In this document: positions 7,562 to 16,500 of the stretch, piece by piece
How the letters are laid out: each line of letters opens with the position of its first letter
How positions within the stretch are numbered: the first letter of the stretch is position 1
NCBI GenBank assembly: GCA_005881885.1
Contig: VBDX01000146.1
Span: 1-35,803, forward strand
DNA length: 35,803 nucleotides
Direction: 5' to 3'
Source of the DNA: Chloroflexota bacterium
Lineage (GTDB): Bacteria > Chloroflexota > Limnocylindria > P2-11E
Made by a program: the position numbers and the translations under genes
The notes under the pieces: model-generated
Told to the model about the DNA's origin: nothing
Seen by the model: only the letters and a program-made list of their open reading frames with translations
Databases searched by the model: none

Positions 7562-9148
7562 TCAGCCCCCAACGATCACTGCTTCGTCGTGAGAGAGCGT
7601 GAGACGCGAGAGTGCCGCGCGTTCGCCGTCGCGGCGATGGTCCGTTGAAAACCGAACGCGTCCCTCACCCGCGCCGAACGAGACCTCGCGCTTGGTCTTC
7701 GTGAAGTTCAGCGCGACGAAAAGCCGGTCGCCTTCGGCCTCGCGGACATACGCATATACCCCGCGTGGTGAGGGGAGCGTCCGGTACGAGCCGCGTCGCA
7801 AGGCCGCGGATCCTTTGCGCAGGCGGATGAGACGGCGGTAAAGCGAGAAGAGCGACGCGGGATCGTCACGCTGGGCGGCCACGTTGCGCTCGCGAGAGCT
7901 CGCCGGCAGCGGAAGCCAGGGCTCCGCCGTCGAGAAGCCCGCGTTCTTGGTCGCGTCCCACTGCATGGGAGTGCGTTCCGGATCACGGCCATCGATGTCG
8001 CGGAGGCGCTCCGGTGGGATGGCCACGTCGGTCATCCCGATCTCTTCGCCGTAATACAGGAACGGACTGCCCCGGAGCGTGAGGAGCATCGTCGCGGCGA
8101 CCCCCGCGCGATCGAGCCCGTAGCGTGTCGCGGCGCGGGATCGGTCGTGGTTCGAGAGCGTGTAGTCGGGCCACGACGCGGCGGACAGCAGCCTCTCCCA
8201 TTGTTCGACCACCGCCTGGAAGCGCTCGGCGCGCCAAGGCTGCTCGAGGAAATGGAAGTTGAACGAGAGCTGCAGCTCGTCGTCTTGCCCGTAGTAGCGT
8301 GCCAGCCGTTGGAGGTTGCGCACGCCGACCTCGCCGACGGCCATGCGATCGCCCGGGTAGGAGTCGAGGATCTTGCGCCAGCGCCGGTGGATCTCGTGCA
8401 CTTCCTCGAGGTCCCAGTTCCGGAGGCGCGGCCAGCCGAACATGCGGAAGCGCGGATTGTTTCGGAGGTCGCGATCTTTGACCAGGCCGTGCGCCACGTC
8501 CACGCGGAAGCCATCGACCCCGCGATCGAGCCAGAACCGCATGACGTCGTCCATCGCGGCACGGACCTCTTCGTTCCACCAATTGAGGTCCGGCTGCTGC
8601 GGGAGGAAGTGGTGCAGGTAGTACTGGCCGGTCCGCGGATCGAACGTCCACGCGCTGCCGACGCGGCGGAACGCCGACCGCCAGTTGTTCGGCGGTCCGC
8701 CGCCGCGCCGTGGGTCGGCCCACTTGTACCAGTCGCGCTTGGGAGCATCGCGCGAGGAATGGGAGTCTTCGAACCACGGGTGCAGGTCCGAGGTGTGATT
8801 CGGTACGAGGTCGACGATGACGTGGATCCCTCGGCGGTGCGCTTCCGCGAGGAGACGGTCGAAGTCGGCGAGCGTGCCGAAAAGCGGATCGACGTCTCGG
8901 TAATCGCAGACGTCGTAGCCAAAGTCGGCCATGGGTGAGCGATAGAAAGGAGAGAGCCAGATCGCGTCGACCCCGAGCGAGCCTTCGGCGCCGTTCAGGT
9001 GGTCGAGGCGCGCGATGATCCCAGCGAGGTCACCGACCCCGTCGCCGGTCGAATCCTGGAAGGAGCGGGGGTAGATCTGATAGAAGACCGCCTCCCGCCA
9101 CCAGCGTTCAAGGGGCTTCGCTCCCTCAGACCCCTGGGTCTCGCGCAC
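7562..9148 (-). CDS. GH13 alpha-glucosidase / oligo-1,6-glucosidase
   Basis: 528 aa from GTG 9148; TTG 9184 would add 12 residues but would overlap the start of the divergent thioesterase gene. A family 13 glycoside hydrolase with a (beta/alpha)8 barrel. WWREAVFYQIYPRSFQDS opens the barrel; DLVPNHTSDLHPWF is region I; GVDGFRVDVAHG carries the nucleophile (D217 in this numbering); MAVGEVGV carries the acid/base Glu (E273); LSNHDRSR carries the transition-state Asp (D335). The QPDLNWWNEEVR and YYGEEIGM segments are typical of the GH13 exo-alpha-glucosidase branch. A C-terminal beta domain (VYAYVREAEGDRLFVALNF) completes it. No signal peptide is seen, so it should be cytoplasmic and act on maltose/isomaltose-type oligosaccharides; exact linkage preference is not clear. 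The codons after the GTG contain a small palindrome (9128-9141). Confidence 0.9.
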   Translation of the reverse strand: MRETQGSEGAKPLERWWREAVFYQIYPRSFQDSTGDGVGDLAGIIARLDHLNGAEGSLGVDAIWLSPFYRSPMADFGYDVCDYRDVDPLFGTLADFDRLLAEAHRRGIHVIVDLVPNHTSDLHPWFEDSHSSRDAPKRDWYKWADPRRGGGPPNNWRSAFRRVGSAWTFDPRTGQYYLHHFLPQQPDLNWWNEEVRAAMDDVMRFWLDRGVDGFRVDVAHGLVKDRDLRNNPRFRMFGWPRLRNWDLEEVHEIHRRWRKILDSYPGDRMAVGEVGVRNLQRLARYYGQDDELQLSFNFHFLEQPWRAERFQAVVEQWERLLSAASWPDYTLSNHDRSRAATRYGLDRAGVAATMLLTLRGSPFLYYGEEIGMTDVAIPPERLRDIDGRDPERTPMQWDATKNAGFSTAEPWLPLPASSRERNVAAQRDDPASLFSLYRRLIRLRKGSAALRRGSYRTLPSPRGVYAYVREAEGDRLFVALNFTKTKREVSFGAGEGRVRFSTDHRRDGERAALSRLTLSHDEAVIVGG

Positions 9149-9176
9149 TCGCGGATTCTGCCGATAACCTGACTCG

Positions 9177-9641
9177 GTGAGCAACGAAGCGCTTCAGGAC
9201 CGGTATGCCCCGAATGGCATGTGCTTCGGCTGCGGTCCGCGCAACGAGAAAGGTCTTCGGATCAAAAGCGTTGTGCGAGGCGACGAGGTCGTCGCCAGCT
9301 GGCGCGCCGAAAAGCACCACGAGGCGTTCGCCGGTGCGCTCTCCGGCGGCATCGCCGGCACGCTCCTGGATTGCCATGCGAACTGGACGGCTGCGTACCA
9401 CCTGATGCGCCGGTCGGCTGCATCGCTGCCACCATGCACGGTCACCGCCGAATACGCGGTGAAGCTGCTTCGCCCCACGCCAACGGACGGCCCGATCGAG
9501 CTCGTCGCCCGGCCGCTCGAGTTCGGAGAGGACCGCGCCGTCGTCGAAGCGGAGCTTTGGGCCGGCGGGAAAGTGTGCGCGACGTTTCGCGGGACGTTCG
9601 TCGCGGTGAAGCCGGGCCACCCCGCGTATCACCGCTGGTGA
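9177..9641 (+). CDS. PaaI-like hotdog-fold thioesterase
   Basis: 154 aa from GTG 9177. The N-terminus QDRYAPNGMCFGCGPRNEKGLRIKS is a hallmark of a hotdog thioesterase subfamily (4HBT/PaaI-like) with an early CxxCG. The helix segment AGALSGGIAGTLLDCHANWTA holds the active-site region, where the HGG of classical members is replaced by SGG. It probably hydrolyses acyl- or aryl-CoA thioesters. The start faces the alpha-glucosidase gene. The next gene begins one base after its stop, which suggests cotranscription. Confidence 0.82.
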   Translation: MSNEALQDRYAPNGMCFGCGPRNEKGLRIKSVVRGDEVVASWRAEKHHEAFAGALSGGIAGTLLDCHANWTAAYHLMRRSAASLPPCTVTAEYAVKLLRPTPTDGPIELVARPLEFGEDRAVVEAELWAGGKVCATFRGTFVAVKPGHPAYHRW

Positions 9642-9642
9642 C

Positions 9643-10050
9643 GTGCGAAAGCTGCAGACCGTCATTGCCGGACTCGGACTTCTCTATCTCGCGTTGCTGA
9701 TCGGAGCAAATCTCGGATGCGCGCCGAAGTACTTCCTCCGCGCGGACGTCCTTGCCGGCCTGGCCGTCACCATCTGCGCGCTCGTGCTCCTGGCGTTCGC
9801 GGTCCGCGGCGAGGACGATGCCCGGCGCATCGCAGGGATTGCCGGCTGCGGGCTCCTCGCCGGACTTTGGGCTCAGCCGGACTTCACGGTCGTTGCGACG
9901 CCGGTCGCGATCGCGGGATGCCTCAGATTGCCGAGGCGTGAGCTCTTGGCGTTGGCTCTCGTTGTCGCGGCGGTGGCGCCGATCGTCGGCCATGTTCTGC
10001 CAGATGTCGGTACGTTCCTCCTCAGTCCCGACCAGTTCCGCTGCTCGTGA
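9643..10050 (+). CDS. Small membrane protein of unknown function
   Basis: 135 aa from GTG 9643, one base after the thioesterase stop. Four hydrophobic stretches (TVIAGLGLLYLALLIGA, LAGLAVTICALVLLAFA, IAGIAGCGLLAGLW, LLALALVVAAVAPIVG) suggest a four-helix inner-membrane protein. I do not recognise the family. The 3' end overlaps the end of the convergent VTT-like gene by 29 bases. Confidence 0.6.
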   Translation: MRKLQTVIAGLGLLYLALLIGANLGCAPKYFLRADVLAGLAVTICALVLLAFAVRGEDDARRIAGIAGCGLLAGLWAQPDFTVVATPVAIAGCLRLPRRELLALALVVAAVAPIVGHVLPDVGTFLLSPDQFRCS

Positions 10051-10618
10051 TCGCCCCGTACCTCGCACGAAGCCCCGCGTAATAGCGCAGGTAGGTGATC
10101 GCCCAGACCGCCGCGTAACCGAATAGGAAATGGCCTTCGCGCCGGCGTATCGCGCGCGCGAAGATCGTGCCGAACGCTGCCGCACCGAGCGCAACGAGAA
10201 GGAAGCGCCAGAGCCGCGCTGGGGCCGTCCAGATCAGGAGCTCTTCGAGCGGGCGGCCATCGAGCGCGCTTTGTGCCGCGTAGACCTTGTACGGAATGCC
10301 GTCGAGCGGCGCACGCATCACCGCGACCCACCCCTGCTGGGCGAAGCGCTCGGCCGCGTCATCGAGCATCGCCTCGGAGATCCCCGGGATCTCTGTCAGG
10401 CGCGCCTGCTGCGCCGCGGCGTCGCGATGCACCGCCGCCCCGCCGAGAACCGCGCCCGTGGTCGCCGCCAGCGCGGTCCACACGCCGGGCCGCGCGCCAT
10501 GCAGCGCGACCCAGCCGATGAGCACGTCGGGAACGATGTAGAACCGCGTCGCCTCGGCGTAGCCCCAGACCGCCGACGCGGCAAGGGCCGCGGTCGAGCG
10601 CGCGATCGCGCCGAGCAC
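10022..10618 (-). CDS. DedA/YqaA-like (VTT-type) membrane protein
   Basis: 198 aa. It starts at GTG 10618-10616, one base inside the TAG of the upstream gene (TAGTG), which indicates translational coupling. Hydrophobic segments near the N-terminus (IVPDVLIGWVALHGARPG, ALAATTGAVLGGAAVH), an amphipathic stretch GWVAVMRAPLDGIPYKVYAA and C-terminal membrane helices resemble DedA/YqaA proteins, where the re-entrant loop carries G...PYK. Such proteins move or scramble lipids across the membrane. As the last gene of a phospholipid operon that begins with another DedA, a lipid-flipping role is plausible but unproven. Confidence 0.6.
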   Translation of the reverse strand: MLGAIARSTAALAASAVWGYAEATRFYIVPDVLIGWVALHGARPGVWTALAATTGAVLGGAAVHRDAAAQQARLTEIPGISEAMLDDAAERFAQQGWVAVMRAPLDGIPYKVYAAQSALDGRPLEELLIWTAPARLWRFLLVALGAAAFGTIFARAIRRREGHFLFGYAAVWAITYLRYYAGLRARYGAITSSGTGRD

Positions 10619-11196
10619 TAGGCGCGGAGCTCGCGGATGGAGCGCGACACGCGACGCGCCGCCGTGACGACGCTCAGCAAGACGAGCAGCCCGCAGAGGA
10701 TCGTCCAGTCGATCGGCCATACGATCGCCACGAGCGACGCGCCGAGCAGGAGGGCGAGCCGGTCGGCCTGACCCGCGGGGCCAGTCCACTGGATCGATCC
10801 ACCTGCGACGGGACCGAGCACACCGGCGACGTTGACGATCCAGGCTGAGCCGACCGCAAGCGCGACCCACAACGCGTCGGCCTGTCCCAGCAGGCCGAGT
10901 AGGACGATGGCGTCGGCTACCTCGGTGACGATGCGATTGAGATACGCGCCCAGGGGTGTCCGCCGCTCGAACCGCTCGGCGACGTAGCCGTCGAGCGTCG
11001 CGAGGACCATGCGTCCGGCCGCGCCGATCGCGGCGAGGATCCACCAGCCCTGCCAGAGCCCTACGCCGGCGAGCACCGCGGGGATGAGGATGGCCACTGT
11101 CACGACGTTCGGCTGGACCCGCTCGAGCCCGGGCACGAGCGCCAGGGCGCGCCGGATGACCCGCTTGCCCTCGTAGACCGACGCGTCGGCTTTCAC
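10618..11196 (-). CDS. CDP-alcohol phosphatidyltransferase-like protein lacking most catalytic aspartates
   Basis: 192 aa, from GTG 11196-11194, overlapping the acyltransferase stop as GTGA. The fold and placement match CDP-alcohol phosphatidyltransferases (about six membrane helices; motif region at residues 66-91). The family motif DxxDGxxAR(x8)GxxxDxxxD is degenerate. Only D69 of LDG remains of the four aspartates; the first is A66, the third N87 and the fourth T91, and the AR pair reads AE (73-74). The glycines G70 and G83 are kept. These aspartates bind the metal and do catalysis in the family, so this protein is either inactive as a transferase or has changed chemistry. Its place between an acyltransferase and a VTT protein keeps it in lipid metabolism. 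Confidence 0.78.
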   Translation of the reverse strand: MKADASVYEGKRVIRRALALVPGLERVQPNVVTVAILIPAVLAGVGLWQGWWILAAIGAAGRMVLATLDGYVAERFERRTPLGAYLNRIVTEVADAIVLLGLLGQADALWVALAVGSAWIVNVAGVLGPVAGGSIQWTGPAGQADRLALLLGASLVAIVWPIDWTILCGLLVLLSVVTAARRVSRSIRELRA

Positions 11197-11861
11197 GCGT
11201 TCGCCTTCCAGAACTCGCCGAGCGCCGCGGCGAGATCCCTGGTCGGCACGTCGGACATCGGCGGGCCGAAGGTGAGGCGGACGCGGCGGAATGGCCGCGG
11301 GAGTGCGGCGCCCACCGGCCAGGCCGCCCTGGTGCCTGCGATCGCGACGGGCACGATCGTCCATCCGCTCTTTGCGAGCACGAAAAGGATGGCGTCATGA
11401 GCTTCCGACCGCCGCCGGCTGCCCGACGGAAAGACCAGGAGGCAGCCGCGCCGCTGGTCGCGCAGGATCCGGCTCCAGCGGCGCAGTTCGGTGTACTTCG
11501 TGCGGTCGAAGCTCACGGCCATCGCGAAGAGCGATCCGCCCAGCGCCATCGGAAGCCGTGAGAAGAAGTAGTCCTTCGCGGCGAGACACGCGATCTCGCG
11601 GCGCCGCCGCTCGGAGAGGGCGGCGAGGACGACGAGCGAGTCGAGATGGCTCTGATGATTGGCCACGAGCGCGATGCGCTCGCCGGCGGGGAGGCTGCCA
11701 CGAACCTCGGTCGGGAACTGCAGCTTGACCAGGCCGACGACGATCCAGCGCGCCGCCGTCCGCAGGGCGTCGATCGTGAGGTCCGGCTGGCGCGGGTACT
11801 GGCCGAGCCGCTCGCGCAGCGGCAGCCCGAAGTCCGGCATCGGCCGGTACTCGAAGCTCAC
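11193..11861 (-). CDS. PlsC-like 1-acylglycerol-3-phosphate acyltransferase
   Basis: 222 aa from GTG 11861-11859, overlapping the cdsA stop as GTGA. It carries the acyltransferase HX4D motif as NHQSHLD (68-74), a motif II-like VSFDRTKY (117-123) and the late Pro region VPVAIAGTRAAWP. Motif III, normally FPEGTR, reads FPSGSR (144-149), so the usual Glu is Ser. This position contacts the glycerol-phosphate acceptor, so the acceptor may differ from lysophosphatidate. The neighbouring CdsA would use its product if it is phosphatidate. No signal peptide; probably a peripheral inner-membrane enzyme. Confidence 0.83.
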   Translation of the reverse strand: MSFEYRPMPDFGLPLRERLGQYPRQPDLTIDALRTAARWIVVGLVKLQFPTEVRGSLPAGERIALVANHQSHLDSLVVLAALSERRRREIACLAAKDYFFSRLPMALGGSLFAMAVSFDRTKYTELRRWSRILRDQRRGCLLVFPSGSRRRSEAHDAILFVLAKSGWTIVPVAIAGTRAAWPVGAALPRPFRRVRLTFGPPMSDVPTRDLAAALGEFWKANA

Positions 11862-12754
11862 GGAAAGCCGTCGAAGAAGAAACGCACGAAATGGAGCGCG
11901 ACGGGGGCCACCAGCGTCAGCGAATTGAGACGGTCGAGGACCCCACCGTGCCCGGGGAGGAGGTTGCCGAAATCCTTGATCCCCACGTTGCGTTTGAAGG
12001 TCGCGAGGGTCAGGTCGCCGATCTGCCCGCCCGCGCCGATGATCACGCCGAGGCCGAGCGCTCCCCACCACGGCAGCTCCGGAAACGCGAGCGGCCAGTT
12101 CAAGAACGCGAAAGCCACGCTGAAGGCGAGCGCTCCGAGCGAGCCCTCGACAGTCTTGTTGGGCGAGAGGACGGTCCAGTGCCGGCGCCCCAGCAGCTTT
12201 CCGAAGAGGAACGCGATGACGTCGTTGAGCTGCGTCGCCAGGACGACGTAGAGAACGAGGCCGAGGCCCCCGGTCCAGATCGCGAGATACGTGAGATGCG
12301 CGAGGAACCACCCGAAGTAGACGATCCCGACGACCGAGAGCGCGAAGTTCTGCAGCATCCCTTCAGTGCGGTTGCGGATGATCGGCACGAGGGTGAGCGC
12401 GCCGACGGCCCACACCGGCGCGACCATGAAGAGACCGAAGCGGCCGAAGTACGCCGCCACGTTCGCGGCCACCATCGCCGCGTACACGACCAGCACGAAG
12501 AGCCGCTCGCGATAGAGGCCGGTCGCGCGCGCGAATTCCTTGAAGCCGTATATGGACAGAATCGTCACGAGGAGCGCCCAGCCCCAGATGCCGAGCCAGA
12601 GCGCGGCGAAGATGATCGGCAGCATCACCAGCCACGTGCGATACGGCGTCCAACCCGCGCGCAGCCGTGTCAGCCGCAGAAACGCCCCAAACACGAGGAC
12701 ACCCAGCGCCGCGAGCGCTGTGTACGCGGGAAGCGGCTGCGCGAGCGCTTCCAT
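11858..12754 (-). CDS. cdsA: Phosphatidate cytidylyltransferase (CDP-diglyceride synthase)
   Basis: 298 aa. It converts phosphatidate and CTP to CDP-diacylglycerol at the membrane. About eight hydrophobic segments precede the CdsA signature TFKRNVGIKDFGNLLPGHGG...DR at residues 252-275, which matches the family pattern apart from Thr for the first Ser. The conserved QLNDVIAFLFGKLLG (cytidylyl-binding region) and LSPNKTVEG are present. ATG 12754 follows a clear ribosome binding site (GAGGA about six bases upstream). The gene lies 18 bases after dedA and overlaps the acyltransferase gene. A CDP-diacylglycerol supply next to a degenerate CDP-alcohol transferase is the notable point of this operon. 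Confidence 0.93.
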   Translation of the reverse strand: MEALAQPLPAYTALAALGVLVFGAFLRLTRLRAGWTPYRTWLVMLPIIFAALWLGIWGWALLVTILSIYGFKEFARATGLYRERLFVLVVYAAMVAANVAAYFGRFGLFMVAPVWAVGALTLVPIIRNRTEGMLQNFALSVVGIVYFGWFLAHLTYLAIWTGGLGLVLYVVLATQLNDVIAFLFGKLLGRRHWTVLSPNKTVEGSLGALAFSVAFAFLNWPLAFPELPWWGALGLGVIIGAGGQIGDLTLATFKRNVGIKDFGNLLPGHGGVLDRLNSLTLVAPVALHFVRFFFDGFP

Positions 12755-12772
12755 CCCGTCCTCACGGGCATG

Positions 12773-13399
12773 CTAGACGGCGCGTCTTCTCGCGCGCACG
12801 AATCTGAAGACGAAGAACCCGATGACCAGGAGCGGCAGCCCGATGAGGACGTACTCGATGTACGGATCGACGACGCGGCGGACCGATGGCCCGAGCGTCG
12901 CACCGATCGCGACCCAGAAGGTCCAGTAGATGAGCGCCGCAGCGAAGACCGCCGGCGAGAACTCGCGCACCGGCACGTTCGCCGTGCCCGCGATCAGCGA
13001 CATCACCACGCGCGCTCCTGGCACGAGCCGGCCGATGAACACGGCACGGAATCCATGGCGGTGGATGCGCTCGGTCCAGATGTCGACCTGGACCGGGTCG
13101 ACGTCCACCCAGCGGGCCAGCTTGTGAGCGACAGGAACACCGAAGCGGCGGGCAAGGGTGTACGGGACGAGCGTTCCGGCCGTTGACGCGAGGGCGCACA
13201 CGAGCACGACCTGCGCGAGCTCGGGCAGATCGCTTCGGGCGCGGTAGCCGAAGAACGCGATCACCACATCGGTCGGCGCGGGCAGCGGCACGCCGGCCTC
13301 TTCGATCGCGACGACGAAGAAGAGCACCACGTACTGATGCGCGAGCACGGCAGCGAACAGCCACCGGACCGCGTCGCGGATGAACGCGGGGAGGGGCAA
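12773..13399 (-). CDS. DedA-family membrane protein
   Basis: 208 aa from TTG 13399 (MPLPAFIRDAVRWLF); later GTG starts are possible. Typical DedA features: the N-terminal re-entrant region EEAGVPLPAPTDVVIAFFG, a middle GTLVPYTLARRFG, then FIGRLVPGARVVMSLIAGTANVPVREF with the conserved R..P..R and the final membrane helices. Family members transport or flip undecaprenyl phosphate or phospholipids. It is the first gene of the lipid operon (dedA-cdsA-acyltransferase-transferase-like-VTT). The 108 bases between it and the divergent beta-propeller gene should carry its promoter. Confidence 0.88.
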   Translation of the reverse strand: MPLPAFIRDAVRWLFAAVLAHQYVVLFFVVAIEEAGVPLPAPTDVVIAFFGYRARSDLPELAQVVLVCALASTAGTLVPYTLARRFGVPVAHKLARWVDVDPVQVDIWTERIHRHGFRAVFIGRLVPGARVVMSLIAGTANVPVREFSPAVFAAALIYWTFWVAIGATLGPSVRRVVDPYIEYVLIGLPLLVIGFFVFRFVRARRRAV

Positions 13400-13507
13400 G
13401 GTGGGGCAGAGCCTACGTGAAGAACTTCCGGGGTTCCGCCCCCAGCCGCCGAACGACAGAAGGGCTAGATTTGCCCGCGCACATCGCAGACCGGGGGAGG
13501 ACCAGCT

Positions 13508-16500
13508 ATGCCTGCGAAGCGTCGTACCACCACATCCAGTCGCCGCTCCCGAAGCGGCGCCCGCGAGATCTCGAACTTCTTCGATCGCCTTGAGTGGCGC
13601 TGTGCCGGCCCGTATCGCGGCGGTCGCGTCGGCGCCGTCGCCGGGGATCCGCGCGAGCGCAACACCTTCTATTTCGGCTCGACCGGCGGCGGGGTCTGGA
13701 AGACGATGGACGGCGGGGTCTACTGGGAGAACACGACCGACCGATTCTTCAAGCGAGCGTCGGTCGGTGGGATCGCCGTCGCCCAGTCGGATCCGAACGT
13801 GGTGTACGTCGGGATGGGCGAGAGCTGCATACGCGGCAACGTCTCCCACGGGGACGGGGTGTACCGCACGACCGATGCGGGGAAGACGTGGACGCACCTC
13901 GGGCTCGAGCGCACGCGCAACATCGCTAAGGTCCGCGTCCATCCGGACGACGCGGACACGGTGTACGTCGCCGCTCTCGGACACGCGCACGGCGCGAACC
14001 CCGAGCGCGGGGTGTATCGCTCGCGGGACGGCGGAAAGACGTGGAAGCGTGTGCTGAGTCGCGGCGAGAAGGCCGGCGCGAGCGACCTCGCGATGGATCC
14101 GAACAACCCGCGGATCCTCTACGCGTCGTTCTGGGAAGCGATTCGCCGTCCCTGGGAGCTCGTCTCGGGCGGCCCGGGGAGCGGCATGTTCCGCTCGACC
14201 GACGGGGGCGACACCTGGACCGAGATCAGCCGCAACAAGGGCCTGCCGAAGGGACTTCTCGGTAAGATCGGGGTTTCCGCGTCGGCCGCGAAATCAGGCC
14301 GCGTGTACGCGATCGTCGAGGCCGAGGACGGCGCGGTGTTCCGCTCCGACGACTTCGGCGAGACGTGGGATCGCGCGAGCGAGGACCGCAATCTCCGGCA
14401 GCGCGCCTGGTACTACCACCACATCTACGCGCACCCGACGGACCCCGAGACGGTCTGGGTCCTGAATGTGAGCGCATGGCGCTCGGACGACGGCGGGAAG
14501 ACCTTCCAGGAGCTCTCGATCCCGCACGGCGATCATCACGATCTCTGGATCGATCCGAAAGATCCGCGCCGCATCATCAATGGCAACGACGGCGGCGCGG
14601 TCGTCACGTTCAACGGCGGTGAGAGCTGGTCTTCGGTCTACAACCAGCCGACGGCCGAGTTCTATCACGTGATCACGGATAACCAGACGCCGTATCGCAT
14701 CTACGGTGCCCAGCAAGACAACACCACGATGACCGTCCCGAGCCGCTCCGCGATCGCCGGGGTCACCGCGGCCGACAGCTTCGCGATCGGCGGTGGCGAG
14801 TCCGGGTACATCGCGGTTCGCTCCGACGATCCCAACGTGGTCTTCGCGGGCAACTACCAGGGAATCCTCACGCGCTACGACCGCAGGACCGGACAGGCGC
14901 GGAACATCATGGTGTGGCCCGAGTCGAGCTCGGGCGAAGGCGCGGGTTCTGTGAAGTACCGGATGCAGTGGACCGCGCCGACCGTGCACTCGCCGCATGA
15001 CCCGAACATCCTCTATCACACGGGCAACCACGTCTTCCGTACGAACGACGAGGGGACGACGTGGGAGAAGATCAGCCCCGACCTGACGCGGAACGATCGC
15101 TCGAAGCTCGGACCTTCCGGCGGTCCCATCACCAAGGACAACACCGGAGCCGAGTACTACTGCACGATCTTCGCGTTCGCGGAATCGCCCGTCGAGCGCG
15201 GCGTGCTGTGGGCGGGGAGTGACGACGGACTGCTTCACGTGTCGCGCGACGACGGGAAAACCTGGAAGAACGTGACCCCCGCGGCCATCCGGCCGTTCTC
15301 GCTCGTCTCGATCATCGAGCCCTCGCCGCACGACGCCGGGACCGCGTACGTGGCCGCCACGCGTTACAAGCACGATGACTTCCGTCCGTACCTCTTCAAG
15401 ACCAAGAACTTTGGCCGCACCTGGACGAAGATCACGAACGGCATCCCGGCTGACGACTTCACCCGCGTGATCCGCGAGGACCCCACGCGTAAGGGTCTTC
15501 TGTACGCGGGCACGGAGACCGGCGTGTACGTCTCGTTCGACGACGGCGCGAAGTGGCGTCGGCTCGGCGGCAGTCTGCCGGTCGTGCCGATCCACGACAT
15601 GGTCGTGAAGGACTCGGACCTCGTTCTGGCCACGCACGGCCGCAGCTTCTGGGTCCTCGACGATCTTTCGCCGATCCGGCAGCTCGCCGCCTCCGGCGAG
15701 CTACAGGGCAAGGCGCACCTCTTCACCCCGCGGCCGACCGTGCGCTTCCGCACGGATTTCGGGTTCCCGCAGCCCCCGAAGATCGGCAAGAACTACCGCA
15801 TGACCGGCGCCACCATCGTCACCTACCGGCAGATCGAGAAGCCGACCGGCGAGAAGGCGCAGGTCAACATCGACGCCGGTCAGAACCCGCCCGACGGCGT
15901 ACTCGTCTCGTACTGGCTTCGCGAGAAGCCCGAGGGCGACGTCACGCTCACCTTCCTCGACGCGAGGGGGAAGCAGATCCGCCAGTTCAAGAGCGCCCCG
16001 CCCGAGCCGAAGGACAAGAAGGACGAGAAGCCTCTCACGCCGGACCAGAAGCGCTCCGAGGAGATCAAGAAGGCGCGCGAGCCGAGGGTCCCAAAGGAAG
16101 CTGGCCTTAACCGTTTCGCCTGGAACATGCGGCACCCCGACGCCGCCCGCGTCGAGGACGATCCGACCTGGGAATCGGCGGAGGCGACGTTGGCCGGACC
16201 AATCAGCGCACCCGGGCAGTATCGCGTTCGGCTCGAGGTCGGCGGCGAGCGGCACGAAGCCACGTTCGAGATCCGTAAGGACCCGCGCGCGTCCGCGACG
16301 CAGGCCGACTTCGACGCTCAGTTCGCGCTGCGTCTCCGGATCCGCGACAAGCTCACCGACGTACATGAAGCGATCAACGCGATGCGCTCGCTCCGTGGCC
16401 AGATCGAAGGCTGGGAGAAGCGCGCCGAAGGCACCACCGGCGCGGCGAGGCTGCGCCGTGCGGCAACCGCGCTCAAGACGAAGATTGGCAGTGTCGAGGA

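Noticed and set aside
11891..13186. Open frame of about 431 codons on the plus strand opposite cdsA and dedA
   Set aside because: Very rich in Glu, Arg and Asp with no family resemblance; it is the reverse frame of two membrane-protein genes.
13400..13507. Repeat-like GGGGTTCCGCCCC segment between dedA and the beta-propeller gene
   Set aside because: Only one short hairpin is present and there is no second copy in the window; nothing more than a promoter or attenuator region can be claimed.
14294..15637. Long open frame of about 447 codons on the minus strand inside the beta-propeller gene
   Set aside because: It is antisense to strong repeat motifs, is Arg/Val-biased and has no recognisable domain; it is a GC-rich shadow.
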